64,000 bases of DNA. Source: Podospora bellae-mahoneyi (Eukaryota > Ascomycota > Sordariomycetes > Sordariales > Podosporaceae). The notes below the pieces were generated by a model, which saw only the letters and a list, made by a program, of their open reading frames with translations, was not told where the DNA came from and ran no database searches. Made by a program: the position numbers and the translations under genes. Within the stretch, counting starts at the first letter, position 1; every line of letters begins with the position of its first letter. Positions 36,883 through 48,566 of this stretch are shown here, one piece after another. The DNA lies in NCBI RefSeq assembly GCF_035222275.1, contig NC_085884.1:2108001-2172000 (forward strand), in the 5' to 3' direction.

Positions 36883-37327
36883 ATTTGGGGGACGGGGATT
36901 GGGATTATGAGGCGATGTCTTGTATGAACAAAGTGTTGGGTTATGTTCTTCTTGTAATGTAATTCTAGCACGCTGGGTATACCATGGTGTTGGAGAGGTA
37001 CGATGGGAGGGATAAGGGTTATGTTAAATTGGGCTGGAAGGTGAGCCCTGCTATAGATATGATATACGTAATGCTTCTCTTCGGGTCAACTCGAATTCCA
37101 AAGTCAACATTTTCTTAAAACAAACCCTAGAAGCTGTTGAGCCGGTATGGTTAATAATTAACCAAATCAGGTTAGCGCAACCGCGTATTATGCATGAAAC
37201 GGCGCGCCACGGTTTCGGTCCCCAATTAATCACACAAACGCGCGACCCCTGATTCAGTAGGCACATCTGACAGCACAGCTCTCGAGAGAGCTTCCCGCTG
37301 CATGCAATTGACGGCACTGCAGTCAAA
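36883..37327. other. Spacer and GAA1 promoter
   Basis: About 445 bases between two plus-strand genes. Nothing else is visible. Confidence 0.5.
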
Positions 37328-39329
37328 ATGCCGCGATTATTATGTGAGTAACTCAGAGTCCTGGGACGACTACAGCTGGCTAACGGTTTATTTCCTGAAT
37401 AGCTAGCGCGCTGGCGCTTCGTCGCGACCCACGAATTCTAAAGATCCCACCATACCTCTCGTTGCTGTGCATCCTTGTCGGTGCGGTGTGGCTGTTCCTA
37501 CTCCCGCTGAACGAGTACTCGAGACGGACATATATTTCGGAAAATGCGCTTTTACCGGGCCAGGTACATACTTATTTTGGGGGGAGTGACCAGAATGTTC
37601 TTAGGGCGTATAAGCAGGAGGTGAACTCGCTGGTGGGGAAGAGTAATGTCGAGTAGGTGCTTGCATAGGATTGACTCGGGCTGGATGGTTGGGGGGCTGA
37701 CAAGAGGAATAGGATCAACGACAAGCTCGAGTCGATAGTCAGAGGTCTTGGGCTCAAGACAGCGAGGCAGAACTTTACGTATCATGCGGCGGGACGGACG
37801 TTTGAGGGGGAGAACCTTTATGCGATCCTTCAGGCTCCGAGGGGAGATGCTACTGAGGCCATTGTTCTGGTGGCTGCTTGGGAGAATGTCAAGCATGAGG
37901 TTAACAAGAATGGGGTTCCTCTGGTGTTGACTTTGGCGAGATATTTCAAGAGGTGGTCGCTTTGGTCGAAGGATATTATTATCCTTCTTAGTCCTGACAG
38001 CATCGCTGGTCCTCAGGCTTGGGTTGATGCCTACCATGATGCGCACGACAGCTCCCGGGTGGCCAGCCTGCCTATCAAGTCAGGGGCTCTTCAGGGGGCT
38101 ATTGCTATTGACTATGTTCAGGAGAACCGCTTCAAGAGCGTTCATATTGTTTATGATGGCGTCAACGGGCAGCTTCCCAACCTCGACTTGATCAACTCCG
38201 TTGTTAATATCGCCGGAGGACAGATGGGTATGGGCGTGGCTTTGCAGGAGATGTGGAACCACAATGACAAGTACCCTGACCGTCTTCGCACCATGCTTCG
38301 GGGCATGCTCAAGCAGGGTCTTGGCCTTGCCAGCGGTCCTCACAGCAGCTTCATCCCCTACCACGTCGACGCCATTACTCTTCAACCCTTTGGCGAAGGC
38401 TGGCAAGATGAGATGGCCATGGGCCGTGTCGTTGAGGGTACCTTCCGCAGCTTGAACAACCTCCTCGAGCACCTCCACCAGAGCTTCTTCTTTTACCTGC
38501 TCATGCACCGCGAGCGCTTCGTCAGCATCGGTACTTACCTCCCCAGCGCCATGCTCGTAGCCGCCAACTTCACCATCATGGCCATCTTCCTCTGGATGAA
38601 GAGCGGACAACTCGAGATCCCGGCCGCCTCAACCACCGAGTCTTCCGACAAGGACGACGCCCCAACAGCAACCACCGAGCGTGATCTCTTCCTCCCTCTG
38701 GCGATAGTAGCCCTATCCGGCTCCCTCTCCGCCATCCCTCTCTACATCTTCAACCACGTCCCCGAATTGGTAAGCCATCTCCTCCCGTCCCCCCCCCTTT
38801 TTTTTTTCTTTCTTTTTACTAACCCTCCCTTTAGGCCCTAACCCCCTTCTTCTACCTCTTCCTCCTAATCAACACACTCTTCCCAATAACCCTCTCCCTC
38901 ATCATAACAACCCTCTTCTCCCCAACCCTCCAACAATATCACCTCGTCAAATCTTTCTCCCTCCTGCTCCTGGGCATGTTCCTCTCCTCCCTCGCAACCC
39001 TCAACTTCTCCCTCGCAATGCTCATCGGCCTCTTATCCGCCCCCCTCTCCTTTGTCAAACCTTCCTCCTCCCCTGTGTCCCGCATTGTCGGGTTCGTCCT
39101 CCTCAACCTCACCAGCCCCCCCGCTGTCCTGCTCGCCAGCGCGGCGATTTGGGGTCTCAATGTCGGTGACATCTTACGCGAGGCAGCAGTGGCGTGGCAT
39201 GTGACGGGGACGTACTCGGCCGTGGTGGTCTGGTGCGTTTGGTGGCCGGCTTGGTTAGCGGGGTGTGTTTGTGTTCTGGGGAGGCCGGGTCGGGACCAAG
39301 AAGAGGAAAAGAGTGTGAAGAAGGCTTGA
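37328..39329 (+). CDS. GAA1: GPI transamidase complex subunit Gaa1
   Basis: Four exons, 37328-37343, 37403-37652, 37713-38769 and 38835-39329, give 605 residues. Exon 1 is only 16 bases (MPRLL plus one base). A first membrane anchor (LSLLCILVGAVWLFLLPL) near residue 35 is followed by a large lumenal domain of M28-peptidase-like fold: SRRTYISENALLPGQ, FTYHAAGRTFEGENLYAIL, AIVLVAAWENVK, LARYFKRWSLWSKDIIILLSPD, and GQLPNLDLINSVV. Several C-terminal membrane segments complete it. Gaa1 belongs to the ER complex that swaps a C-terminal signal for a GPI anchor (family knowledge). Length is close to yeast Gaa1 (614). The intron 2 donor GTAGGT overlaps an in-frame TAG, so unspliced RNA stops there. 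Confidence 0.95.
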
Positions 39330-39685
39330 CGGAGTAAAAAGATTTTGTTTTTGTTGGCGTTGATTTAATTTTTTTCGTCATCTATCATGGAAGACAGCAT
39401 AAAAATGGGAAAATATTTACATCAGGAGACAGGAGTGCATAGTTTATACCATGTCCACCAGTACTCAAGCCAAGTTTGCCAATACAACATCAAAACCCAA
39501 GCTTTAGTGTATAAGATCATAAAACGCTCAGACTTTCATCATTTGTCTAATTACGTCAAGGGTTATACAAGGCTACTACTTTGTGCCATGATTTCCACAC
39601 GCCAGTCTAGCCCAGCATCGAAGCTCACTGTTTCTTTTCTCTCTCACTCCTCATCCATCAACGTCTTGTCCCGTCTAAGATCCGA
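39330..39685. other. Convergent 3' spacer GAA1/RPN9
   Basis: 356 bases between convergent genes; polyadenylation regions only. Confidence 0.5.
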
Positions 39686-40899
39686 CTAAGCAGCCCAGAC
39701 GTCCTGCCCGACCTTCTCAATCCAGTTGCCCAGCTGCTCCACACTGGAATCCCACTCCTTCAACCTCGACCTCATGTTCTCAATCTGCGTCATATCCAAC
39801 ACCTTGGGCTGCACCCAGTTGATATGCGCCACCTCATCCACCTGGTCAATCGTCCCCCTCAACAGCCCCAGACTAAGCGCCTTCATGATCAGATGCTCAA
39901 TCTCGTGTGGCTTGACCTTTGTCTCTGACGCAATTGTGTCAAACGACATGGCCCTGTCATGAGGGGGACGTCTAAACACCGCCTCGGTAAGCGCAGCGAG
40001 GTAAATCTTCTCTCTGAGCTTATTAGAGTGCACCGCCAGCAGAGGATGAGCCTGGATCTGGTTGGCCAGCAGGTCATACTGCACCAGATCCCCCTTGTTG
40101 AACGCAAACACCAGGTCCCTCAGCCACTTGTCCTCCTCCCTCTCCTTGAGCGCATCCAGAATAGGGTGGAGGAGCAGCTCGCCAAAGTTGTAGATGGAGA
40201 CACTCACGAGTGCGGCGATGGCGAGGTCGTGTGCCCTGTGGCGGCGCTCCTCGTACGGGAGGTTCTTGACGTCGATGCAGGCTAGGTAGAGGAGGGCGTT
40301 CTTGTAGTAGGCGCCAAAGTCTTGCTTGGCTTGGTAGTAATCCGCCTGGGCGTGGTAGAAGGAGGAGTGAACGATGGTCTCGACCGAGTCGAACTTGTCG
40401 AGGATGGATTCGGCCTTGTCGAGATCTTTTCGGGCGCCGGGGAGGTTTTCGAGGTCGAGCTTGACGCGGGCGACGGCGATGAGGGCGAAGACGTGGGCGT
40501 CTTGGGAGTTTTCCTTGTCGACTCTGGTCGCTACGGATTGCATAAAGGCGAGGCGCTCGTTATTGTCTGGTGGTGGGTGGGTTAGTATTGTTGCGTCATG
40601 TTGGAAGTTCAACGAAGGCGAAGTAAGCTACCTAGGCATTGTGTGGCGGCTTTGAGGGCGAGGTCGACGAGCTTGAGTTGGTTGATTCTGTCGGCGAACT
40701 TCAAGACGAAGACCTTGTAGAATTGTAGGCGTTGGGGGGCGCTCCCGGGGTGGTTGAAGAACTCGATGAGCTTGTTAGTGAGCTCGTGCCAGAGCTTGCG
40801 CTCCCATAACGTCTCGAACTCCAGGACATGACCCTGGAGCTCATCGATGGTGTTATCCCGCTGCTCGGCGAGAAAGTCGGAGATGGTGTCGACGTTCAT
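39686..40899 (-). CDS. RPN9: 26S proteasome regulatory particle lid subunit Rpn9 (PSMD13)
   Basis: Two exons, 40899-40632 and 40566-39686, give 382 residues, the usual length. The N-terminus MNVDTISDFLAEQRD opens a helical repeat region (about 1-230) with LWHELTNKLIEFFNHPG and ARVKLDLENLPGARKDLDKA. The C-terminal PCI domain (about 230-340) includes YDLLANQIQAHPLLAVHSNK, LREKIYLAALTEAVFRRP, and the winged-helix MSFDTIASETKVKPHEIEHL. Rpn9 is a structural lid subunit that contacts Rpn10, Rpn5 and the core (family knowledge). It shares a 460-base divergent promoter with the complex I 40-kDa gene. Confidence 0.96.
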
Positions 40900-41359
40900 G
40901 ATGGCCGTCCACTGTGTGGTTAATTCTGTGGGTTAGATGGTGTGTTCACTATCGATCCTGGATTCCTTCCGAATATGTGACTCGCGGGGGTATCAATCGA
41001 AATTGAAATGTTGAAAGTTAAAGTTGAAGATGGAAGCTGCTTGAGGCTGCCCGCTGCTGAGAGCCCAGCTTCCCTCTTGACGCGGCAGGGCAGCCTATCG
41101 ATGAGGTACGTACCTGGCGGGAGCTGGCCTGTGCTCCCTCTGCCTTGCTCAAGCTCCCCACCCCTGATTGGCTAGCGTCATCGACGACCGGGGCAGTAGT
41201 GGGTCTGGGAGCTTTGAAGCGGGCGGGCAACTTGATGGTGGTGGTTGAATGCCAATTGACGAAACGAAGCTCCCATATTTCCGTATTCCCCGACGACCCT
41301 CACGTCAATTGAGAGGACCCAGCGCTTCTAGCGATCTCAACGTCCACAGTCCAGTAAAT
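40900..41359. promoter_or_regulatory. Bidirectional promoter RPN9 / NUO40
   Basis: The 460 bases between divergent start codons at 40899 (minus) and 41360 (plus) must hold both promoters. I cannot name specific operator sites from the sequence alone. Confidence 0.6.
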
Positions 41360-42847
41360 ATGGCTTCCATGCCGACCGCCGTGCGGACGGCGGCGCCCAA
41401 GATCGCCAGGAGCGCATTTCACCACCAGCGCCGAGCCCTTTCCGACGTCCACATCACGCGCACCGGCAAGCCTCTTATCCGCACCCAGGGTGGCCGGTCC
41501 GTTGCTTCTCCTTTTTGACTGAGACAGAAGGGGCCTTTCTGATAGAGTATCGACAGTTCTTCCCTCGGCGAGCACACTGCCACCGTCTTCGGCGCCACTG
41601 GCCAGCTCGGTCGTTATATTGTCAACAGATTAGGTTCGAACTACCGAGGAGCAGAGGCAATTATGAAGGGGGACTGACGGAATGTTGCGTGTAGCGAGAC
41701 AAGGATGCACCGTCGTTGTGCCCTACCGTGAGGAGATGGCCAAGCGCCATCTCAAGGTGACAGGCGATTTGGGTCGGGTTGTCTTCGTGGTATGGAGAGA
41801 GTCTTCAGGAAAGGAAACGAGAGCCATGATGCTAAAGAGGGGCTAGGAATACGACCTGCGCAACACCCAGTCGATCGAGGAGAGCGTTAGACACTCTGAC
41901 GTTGTCTACAACTTGGTTGGCCGGAACTACCCTACCAAGTGAGTGCGGCAACGTTGGTCTTGGTCAAAGGGGGAAAGGGGGCTAACTAGGTCAGGAACTT
42001 CTCCTATGAGGATGTCCACATTGAGGGCGCTGAGAGGATCGCGGAGGCGGTTGCCAAGTACGATGTTGATCGGTTCATCCACGTCTCTTCGTACAACGCC
42101 GACCCTAACCACGTTTCCGAGTTCTACTCCACCAAGGTATGTAGCCCCTGAACAGCCAAGTGGAAAGGTGCGGAAGTCTAACAGACTACATAGGGCCGTG
42201 CTGAGTACGTTGTCCGCAGCATCTTCCCCGAGACCACCATCGTGAGACCTGCTCCCATGTTCGGTTTCGAGGATAACCTGCTCCTCAAGCTTGCCAGCGT
42301 TGTCAACCTCTTCACCTCCAACAACATGCAGGAGAAGTTCTGGCCAGTACACGTCATCGATGTCGGTGAGGCTTTGGAGAAGATGCTCTGGGACGACAAC
42401 ACTGCCGCCCAGACTTTCGAGCTTTACGGTCCCAAGCAATACGCCATGGCTGAAATCGCCAAGCTGGTTGACCGTGAGATCTTCAAGAAGCGCAGACACA
42501 TCAACGTGCCCAAAGCCATCCTCAAGCCTGCGGCTGCCATCATCAATAAGGCTTTGTGGTGGGACATCATGTCGGCCGACGAGATTGAGCGCGAGTTCCA
42601 CGACCAAGTAATTGACGAGACGGCCAAGACTTTCAAGGATTTGGACATTGAGCCCACCGACATCAGCAAGTGGACTTACCATTATCTGGTACGTTTTATT
42701 TTTTTTTAATTTCCCTTTTTGCTTTGTTTGCATTGACTAACCCCCTTCCAGCAAGGTTTCCGTTCCTCAACATTCTACGACCTGCCGCCTGCCACTGAAA
42801 AGGAGAAGAAGGAGGAGAGAAAGTATCTCCACGTTTTGGATGAGTAA
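41360..42847 (+). CDS. NUO40: NADH:ubiquinone oxidoreductase 40 kDa subunit (NDUFA9 homologue)
   Basis: Seven exons: 41360-41496, 41557-41633, 41695-41789, 41847-41938, 41995-42136, 42194-42688 and 42752-42847, giving 377 residues. The presequence is basic and acid-free (MASMPTAVRTAAPKIARSAF). An atypical short-chain dehydrogenase fold follows: Rossmann motif ATVFGATGQLGRYIVNRL, then VVYNLVGRNYPTK, HVSSYNADPN, FYSTKGRAEYVVR (YxxxK-like), and TTIVRPAPMFGFEDNLL. NDUFA9/40-kDa subunits bind NADPH structurally in the complex I peripheral arm and are not catalytic (family knowledge). The first donor is a weak GTCCGT, chosen because it restores GGRSSLGEHTATVFGATG. Confidence 0.95.
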
Positions 42848-43173
42848 ACTGTTGTCAGGGCTTGGGGTGGAGAGCACGGGACACCACGTAGAGTGTACAT
42901 ACCTATGTAACTAGAAATTTCCTTGGGTTGTGTGGGTTCAAAAGACAAGACGAAGAAGAGAACCGTCGTTGTTGTTCAATTTTGATGCCAAGTAGTTGCA
43001 GTTGAAAGAGGCTGTTGCAACCCTCAAAACTGGGCTCTGGACTTGCCAAAAAATGCAAGATTTCCACAGATGGGTCCAAATTTTTGCTGCAGACTTTCAC
43101 TTTCAACCGAACAAGCCCATCCAGTCACACCTTTTTGCTTCACTAACACTTCACAACCAAAAATCACCCGAAA
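42848..43173. other. Spacer NUO40 / EFM5
   Basis: About 325 bases between plus-strand genes; 3' UTR and promoter only. Confidence 0.5.
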
Positions 43174-44123
43174 ATGGCCGGCCAAGATAGTGATGATGAG
43201 ATGTGAGTCTATTTGTGAGAAACAGTTGAATGTGAAACTAATACTATCACAGTGTTCTCTCCTCCTCCGCCCTCGATGCACTGAAGGAGTTCTACGCCGA
43301 GCGCGATGCCCGGCAGGAGCAGTTCGCCAAGCTTCAGGCCAAAGCCGAAGAGCAGCATGATTTGCAGCAGCAGAAGCTGTCGATGGAGGCATTTGGGGAG
43401 GACTGGAACGAGTCTCAGTTTTGGGTCAGCATAGCTTCCTCTCATTGATGGTCACAAATAAATGTTAACATTGTGAGAAAACAGTACTCGGACGAAACAG
43501 CAAACTTCCTCGCCAAACAGCTCCTGCTCAATGCAACACCAGACATGACGATTGGTGTCGTTTCTGCTCCTAGTGTTTTTGTGGCTTTGAAGAATATCTT
43601 GGTATGCTCTCTCTATTCCGTCTCTCCTTTCTTGCAAGATCACTAACAAAAGGTAAATTAGAATGCTGCCAGCCCAGAAGAGCCCAAACCAAAGCTCATC
43701 CTCCTCGAACATGACAACCGCTTCGCCGTCTTTCCCGAGTTTTCCTTTTACGATTTCGCCCAGCCGACTAAACTCCCTGGTACTTTCCCCTTCCCCTCCC
43801 CCTTTTTCCCTAACTAACACCCCTTAGCGCACCTAAAATCCTCCTGCGACCGCATCATCTGCGACCCCCCCTTTCTCTCCGAAGACTGCCAAACCAAAGC
43901 CGCCATCACCGTCAACTGGCTTTTCAAGCCCACCGCCGCTGACGACAAAAAGCTCATCGTCTGCACCGGCGAGAGGATGGAACCCCTCGTCACCCGGCTC
44001 TACAAGTCCGTCGGTCTTAGAACCACAGACTACGACCCTGTGCATGCCAGGGGGCTAAGTAACGAGTTTTACTGCTATGCTAATTTTGAGAGTTTGGGGT
44101 GGAAGTGGAGGGAGGAAAAGTAA
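43174..44123 (+). CDS. EFM5: Protein-lysine methyltransferase Efm5 (eEF1A; N6-MTase fold)
   Basis: Five exons, 43174-43202, 43253-43424, 43485-43601, 43662-43779 and 43828-44123, give 243 residues. The acidic start MAGQDSDDEI leads to a helix (ALDALKEFYAERDARQEQFA) and WNESQFWYSDETA, a signature of the EEF1AKMT1/N6AMT2 family. The Rossmann part has VSAPSVFVALKN, ILLEHDNRF with DNRFAVFPEFSFYDF, and the catalytic-type tetrad DPPF in DRIICDPPFLSEDCQTK. Efm5 methylates a lysine of eEF1A despite its adenine-methylase-like motif (family knowledge). Size fits the family (about 215-250). Confidence 0.93.
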
Positions 44124-44551
44124 ATTCCCTACCTACTTTGTAGATATAGGTAGCATGACTTCATGACAGACAACCTTTCCGCATGTCTGGTAATGGTCCT
44201 TCAAAAGTGCGCTCAATGAGCCACACCAAATCTATTACCCCTTTCCCAACCAGTATTTCATATCAATGAATGCTTTTTATACAGTACAAGAAGTGGTATT
44301 TACAAATGCCGCTCCTTTCTTCATTGGAAGAGATCCCCGTACATCCATCCATAAAACCAAATAAAACCACAACAATCCATTTTCGCTGGCCTCTTTCGCT
44401 TTCGCGGAAGAACAACAAGATCAAGAATAGCCAGCTAACAAAAAAAAACCAACTATCACCTCAACTCGGTGGCTCAAAAGGTCCGGCCCCGTTCCGTTGG
44501 ACGATATGGAGACAGTCCAACCAGCTCTGCCTAAGAAACCCAGCAAGGTTC
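44124..44551. other. Convergent 3' spacer EFM5/UBP8
   Basis: About 430 bases between convergent genes. No supported frame. Confidence 0.5.
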
Positions 44552-46343
44552 CTACGTCAACGACCTGACAATATAAAACAAGAGGTAGGCTTTTGCGTTG
44601 AGCACGTCCGACTTCTGGGCAACTTCCACCTTGTGGTCGTTGAAAGCGAACCACTTTCAGTCTTGTTAGCATTGCCATCTTCCAAAGTGAAAAGAAGGGA
44701 CATACCTGATCACCAACCCGACAATACGACACATAATGCCCCGTATCAATCTCCCCCACGTGCACCACCACACTCAACAAATCATACGTGCACTGCCTCG
44801 CCAGCTCGTAGCTATCTCTTGTGTCCCCAGACCGGCCAACAGTCGTATAAGGCAGCATATTCAACTGCAGCGGGAACTGAACCGGGGTGTCGATCTTGGC
44901 TGCTCGCTCATGACGGCCTTGCTTGTACTCGAATCTCTATTCAAGTGTCAGTGGCCACTGTCACTTGCTCGCCAAAAAAGGAAGGAGGGAAACGTACCTT
45001 CAGCTGAATCGACAGCACATTCGGCAACCGCTTGATACTCGTCTGTCTCCTCGCCTGCTGCGTCGAATTACATCCATTACACCTATACTCGCACTTATCA
45101 AGCTTGACGTACTCCTCATCCAAGCACTCTTGCAGTGTCATCGTCCCCTTGCCCCCCAGCAGCTTCTTCCCTCCCTTTTTCTGCGTCAGATTCTCCAGCG
45201 GCAGACTCAAGTCCAAAAAGCTTTGTACTTGGTTCGTCACTCCCTGACAATTCTGGCACGTTGTCTGCGTTTGCAGTTTACCATAAAAAGTCTGGTGGAT
45301 GATGCAGTTACAGCTGTGCTCACTCCCAATCTCTGGTTTCTTCCCGTCACCGTTCCTCTCGTGCAGCTCCTCGGCCAAGAACTGGAAAAACTCGTGCGCG
45401 TCTTGCTCCTTGGTCGTGACAAGATTTTCAAAGGCTTTCCGCTCCGAGATCCAGAATCCACTGAGGATATTGGCCGCCGTATAGCCATTGGTGTTTTCCA
45501 CGGCGTAAAAGTCTTGAAACATATCATCCATGGCGCAGGAAAGGCAGTGGGGGGTGTCGCAGCCCGAGTGGCCGTCGCTCAGGTAGTAGTTTCGGAGGAT
45601 GGGGTTGTGAAGGAACGACTGGAGAACGACGTTTTGGTAGCAGGTGGCACCTGCGTTGTAGATGCCTCGGAGACCGTTGGCTTTACAGGTTGCTGTCGTG
45701 GTGTTTTGGGAGATGTAGGCGGGGCTATCTTTGACAGGATCGGGCGAGAAGAGCTCGTCTTGCTTGCGTTTCCGTGCTGCAATAAAGATAAAGATTAGTT
45801 ATAGCTAGACTGATAGACAGACAGAAAAGAGAGGGCATACTGTTGGAGAATGTGCTTGTGCCGAGTTTCTTCAACCGAAGCTCTTCAAAGGTTGGGTCGT
45901 AGACCATGTCGTCGCACATTTGGCAGTAAAGAGCGGCGCTTCTCGAGTCGACATAAAAACGGTGCGACTTCTTGTTTCCATGTTTTATTCGGTCTTCCTC
46001 AGTAACCGTTGATGGGCACTGAAGACAAAGATAGGTCGGTGTGAGAGTGGTGACAACTTGCTGAGTGTCCACCACTTTCACCGTCTGGGAGACGACCGGG
46101 GTCTGGTCGAATATTGTACGGAGAATCATCTTGTAATGATGGATCGATGTGTTTGTCGTCACTTGATCTTGGTTGAAGAGCTTCTGTAGGTGTTCTATCG
46201 AGACCCAGATGTTAGCAAACATCATGCAATAACACAGGGGACCGGAAGGACCTACCGCAACCGTACATGGGCTGGCCTTGCTGGGCTGCTTTGACTTTGT
46301 AGTTCTTGGGCGACGCCGGTGTGGCGGGCCTCGCGGATGACAT
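44552..46343 (-). CDS. UBP8: SAGA histone-H2B deubiquitinase Ubp8 (USP22 homologue)
   Basis: Five exons, 46343-46256, 46194-45841, 45776-44998, 44936-44706 and 44653-44552, give 517 residues. The N-terminal ZnF-UBP module (about 25-140) begins after MYGC and includes CLQCPSTVTEEDRIKHGNKK and YCQMCDDMVYDPTFEELRLK. The USP catalytic domain (about 180-515) has the Cys box GIYNAGATCYQNVVLQSF with C193, the QQDAHEFFQFL-type box (KEQDAHEFFQFLAEELHE), zinc-binding CxxC pairs (CQNCQG; CNGC) and the His box DTGHYVSYCRVGDQ with H473, then WFAFNDHKV. Ubp8 removes ubiquitin from H2B within the SAGA DUB module (family knowledge). Yeast Ubp8 is 471 residues. Confidence 0.95.
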
Positions 46344-47600
46344 CTTGAATTGTCGTGGAGTCTATACGAAGCGATACACTTCCAAGCTGGTGTGACTGGC
46401 TCGGTCGAGGGAACCCCGCGATTGAATAGGGGGGGAGGGGACACTGGCGAGATCAAGATGCGCCAGTCACGGTTATCGTGCGGCTGTTGGAGTTACAGAT
46501 TTTTTCAGTTTCCGCGTTGAATCTTTTGATGACTTTTCCTGCCTCAAAGTACCCAAGAAAACTTGTCGGCAAGGGTTGGTCCAGAGGGGTCACGTCTCGA
46601 AGTTGGGATAGCTTTCAGGGTGCTTGGCCGTGTAAGTCGAACTTGTCGACCGGGGCTGAAAATGGTCTTATTGACCGTGGCGCGCGGCGATCAAAGCTCA
46701 ATGGCTTCCACAGGAATTCAGAGTCAAAATATCGGCTTTCACTCTTTGTTCCGGTGCAATTCGACCGGGTCAAGGGTTCCAAGAAAGCTTTAAGCCACGA
46801 AAGTAAACAAAAGATGTTGGCTGCTGGGATTGTGTCGATTCAGCGATCTCAGTTGCTTCCACGGCAAGGCAGGCGTCCAACGGCCACACGGCTGGCTGGA
46901 AATTGCTTATCGCTATCCGCCCGCAAGGCTTATCGATACGCTATGGACCCCTTCAGCTTTCCGGCGCTAAGGTGGGATGTCACTGGATGGCGACATGCCG
47001 CCAAGACAGCATCAACATCAGCCTCGGCACAGCTGAGCTCTTCTCTTGCTTCTGGAACTCATCTTCCCATGCATATGTTTTCGAGTGTATATAGGTGAAT
47101 ATAACAGTGTTAGTATGTCATCACCAAGCCTGAATGAGCTGACGAGACACATAACAACATAAAGTCAACTATAACGTTCAGTGTTGTTCGTCATCTCATC
47201 TGGTATCAGAATCAAATTCCTCCATCCCAAATTTATTCAAGGTATCACCACTCCCGGCAGCTGAGTGAGACTCGAACAAAGCCCTGCAAAAAGCACCTCA
47301 CATGTCCGTCCCCATGCCCGGGTAACTGTTACTTACTTTGCGTCTACCCAAAACCCGGACATTGATCACCGAGACCACTTTACCCCGCAGCCGCCTTGCT
47401 TGATCCCCTAACCCCGCGTCGTTATCCCACTTATAAATCCCACCATCAAGCTCATACTACCTCAAGACCCAAAATCTGGTTTTGGTGTTTTGGTAATGCG
47501 CCTCCTCCCCCTATTCCTCCGCCGTCAATCTCACAACCTTCACCACCTTCACCACCATCACGACAAAACCCACATCCCCGAACCAAATCCCCTCTTCAAA
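46344..47600. other. Divergent promoter region UBP8 / metallo-beta-lactamase gene
   Basis: About 1.25 kb. The first 150 bases upstream of UBP8 are the probable leader. A plus frame at 46478-47098 has no recognisable domain. The last part may contain an N-terminal extension of the next gene (in-frame ATG at 47496). Confidence 0.5.
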
Positions 47601-48566
47601 ATGGCACAACTACCCCCCCTCCCAGAAGTAACCCCCCTAGCCCCCTCCATAACCCGCATCCTAGCCGGCAACCCCTCCAAATTCACCCTCCAAGGCACCA
47701 ACACCTACCTCGTCGGCACCGGCCCAAACAGAATCCTAATCGACACCGGCGAGGGAAAACCAACCTGGATCACCGCCCTCAAATCCTGTCTCTCCTCCTC
47801 CTCAGGCGCCACAATATCAAAATGCATCATCACCCACTGGCACCAGGACCACGTAGGCGGCATTCCCGACCTCCTCTCCGCCTTCCCCAGCATCAAAATC
47901 TACAAGCACAGGCCAGACTACCACAACCCGACCAACATACCCTTTTTGGACATTTCCGACGGGCAAGAGTTTGAAGTGGAGGAGGGAGGAGGAGGGGCGA
48001 GGTTAAAAGCGGTTCACACCCCAGGCCATACAGAAGATCACATGGTGCTACAATACTTTCCCCCCTCTTCATCTCAGCAAGAACAGCCCGGTCTTTTTAC
48101 CGGGGATAATGTCCTCGGCCACGGGACCGCTGTGTTTGAAGACCTTTCTGCTTATCTCACCTCTCTGGCAAAAATGAAGAGTTTGGTTGATGGGAAGGCT
48201 TACCCGGGTCATGGGCCGGTTATTGACCAGGGCAGGGAAAAGATTGAGGAATATATCCGGCACAGGCAGCAGAGAGAGGATCAGGTGGTCCAGCAACTGA
48301 GAGTCTACCCTGATGTCGCTGTTGCGGGGGGGCAGGAGGGGAGTGAGGAGGGGTGGACATTGATGGGGTTGGTGAGGGTGATTTATAAGGATGTTCCTGA
48401 GGCACTTCACGTACCGGCTGCTGGGGGATTGGTGCAGATTTTGAAGAAGCTTGAGCGGGAGGGGAGGGTGAGGGTGTTGGAAGAGAGGGGTGGTGGTGAG
48501 GAGGATAGGTGGGTGTTGGTGGGACGGCAGGGGGTAACGGGCTCGGGCCGGGGATCTGCGCTGTGA
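47601..48566 (+). CDS. LACTB2-like metallo-beta-lactamase-fold hydrolase
   Basis: A single exon of 321 residues from MAQLPPLPEV. Family features: NPSKFTLQGTNTYLVGTG, LIDTGEGKP, zinc motif HxHxDH as THWHQDHVGG, metal-binding VHTPGHTEDH, the aspartate in LFTGDNVLGHGTAVFEDL, AYPGHGPVI, and the helical C-terminal tail with RQQREDQVVQQL. LACTB2-type proteins are zinc endoribonucleases or hydrolases; in filamentous fungi the same fold also serves as thioesterase in polyketide pathways, but no polyketide synthase lies nearby. The chosen start has good context (TTCAAAATGG). An in-frame ATG at 47496 would add 35 residues, His- and Arg-rich. Confidence 0.9.
   Translation: MAQLPPLPEVTPLAPSITRILAGNPSKFTLQGTNTYLVGTGPNRILIDTGEGKPTWITALKSCLSSSSGATISKCIITHWHQDHVGGIPDLLSAFPSIKIYKHRPDYHNPTNIPFLDISDGQEFEVEEGGGGARLKAVHTPGHTEDHMVLQYFPPSSSQQEQPGLFTGDNVLGHGTAVFEDLSAYLTSLAKMKSLVDGKAYPGHGPVIDQGREKIEEYIRHRQQREDQVVQQLRVYPDVAVAGGQEGSEEGWTLMGLVRVIYKDVPEALHVPAAGGLVQILKKLEREGRVRVLEERGGGEEDRWVLVGRQGVTGSGRGSAL

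Noticed and set aside
47601-48566. Part of a polyketide gene cluster
   Set aside because: The fold fits fungal PKS-linked thioesterases, but no synthase or other biosynthetic gene lies in the window.
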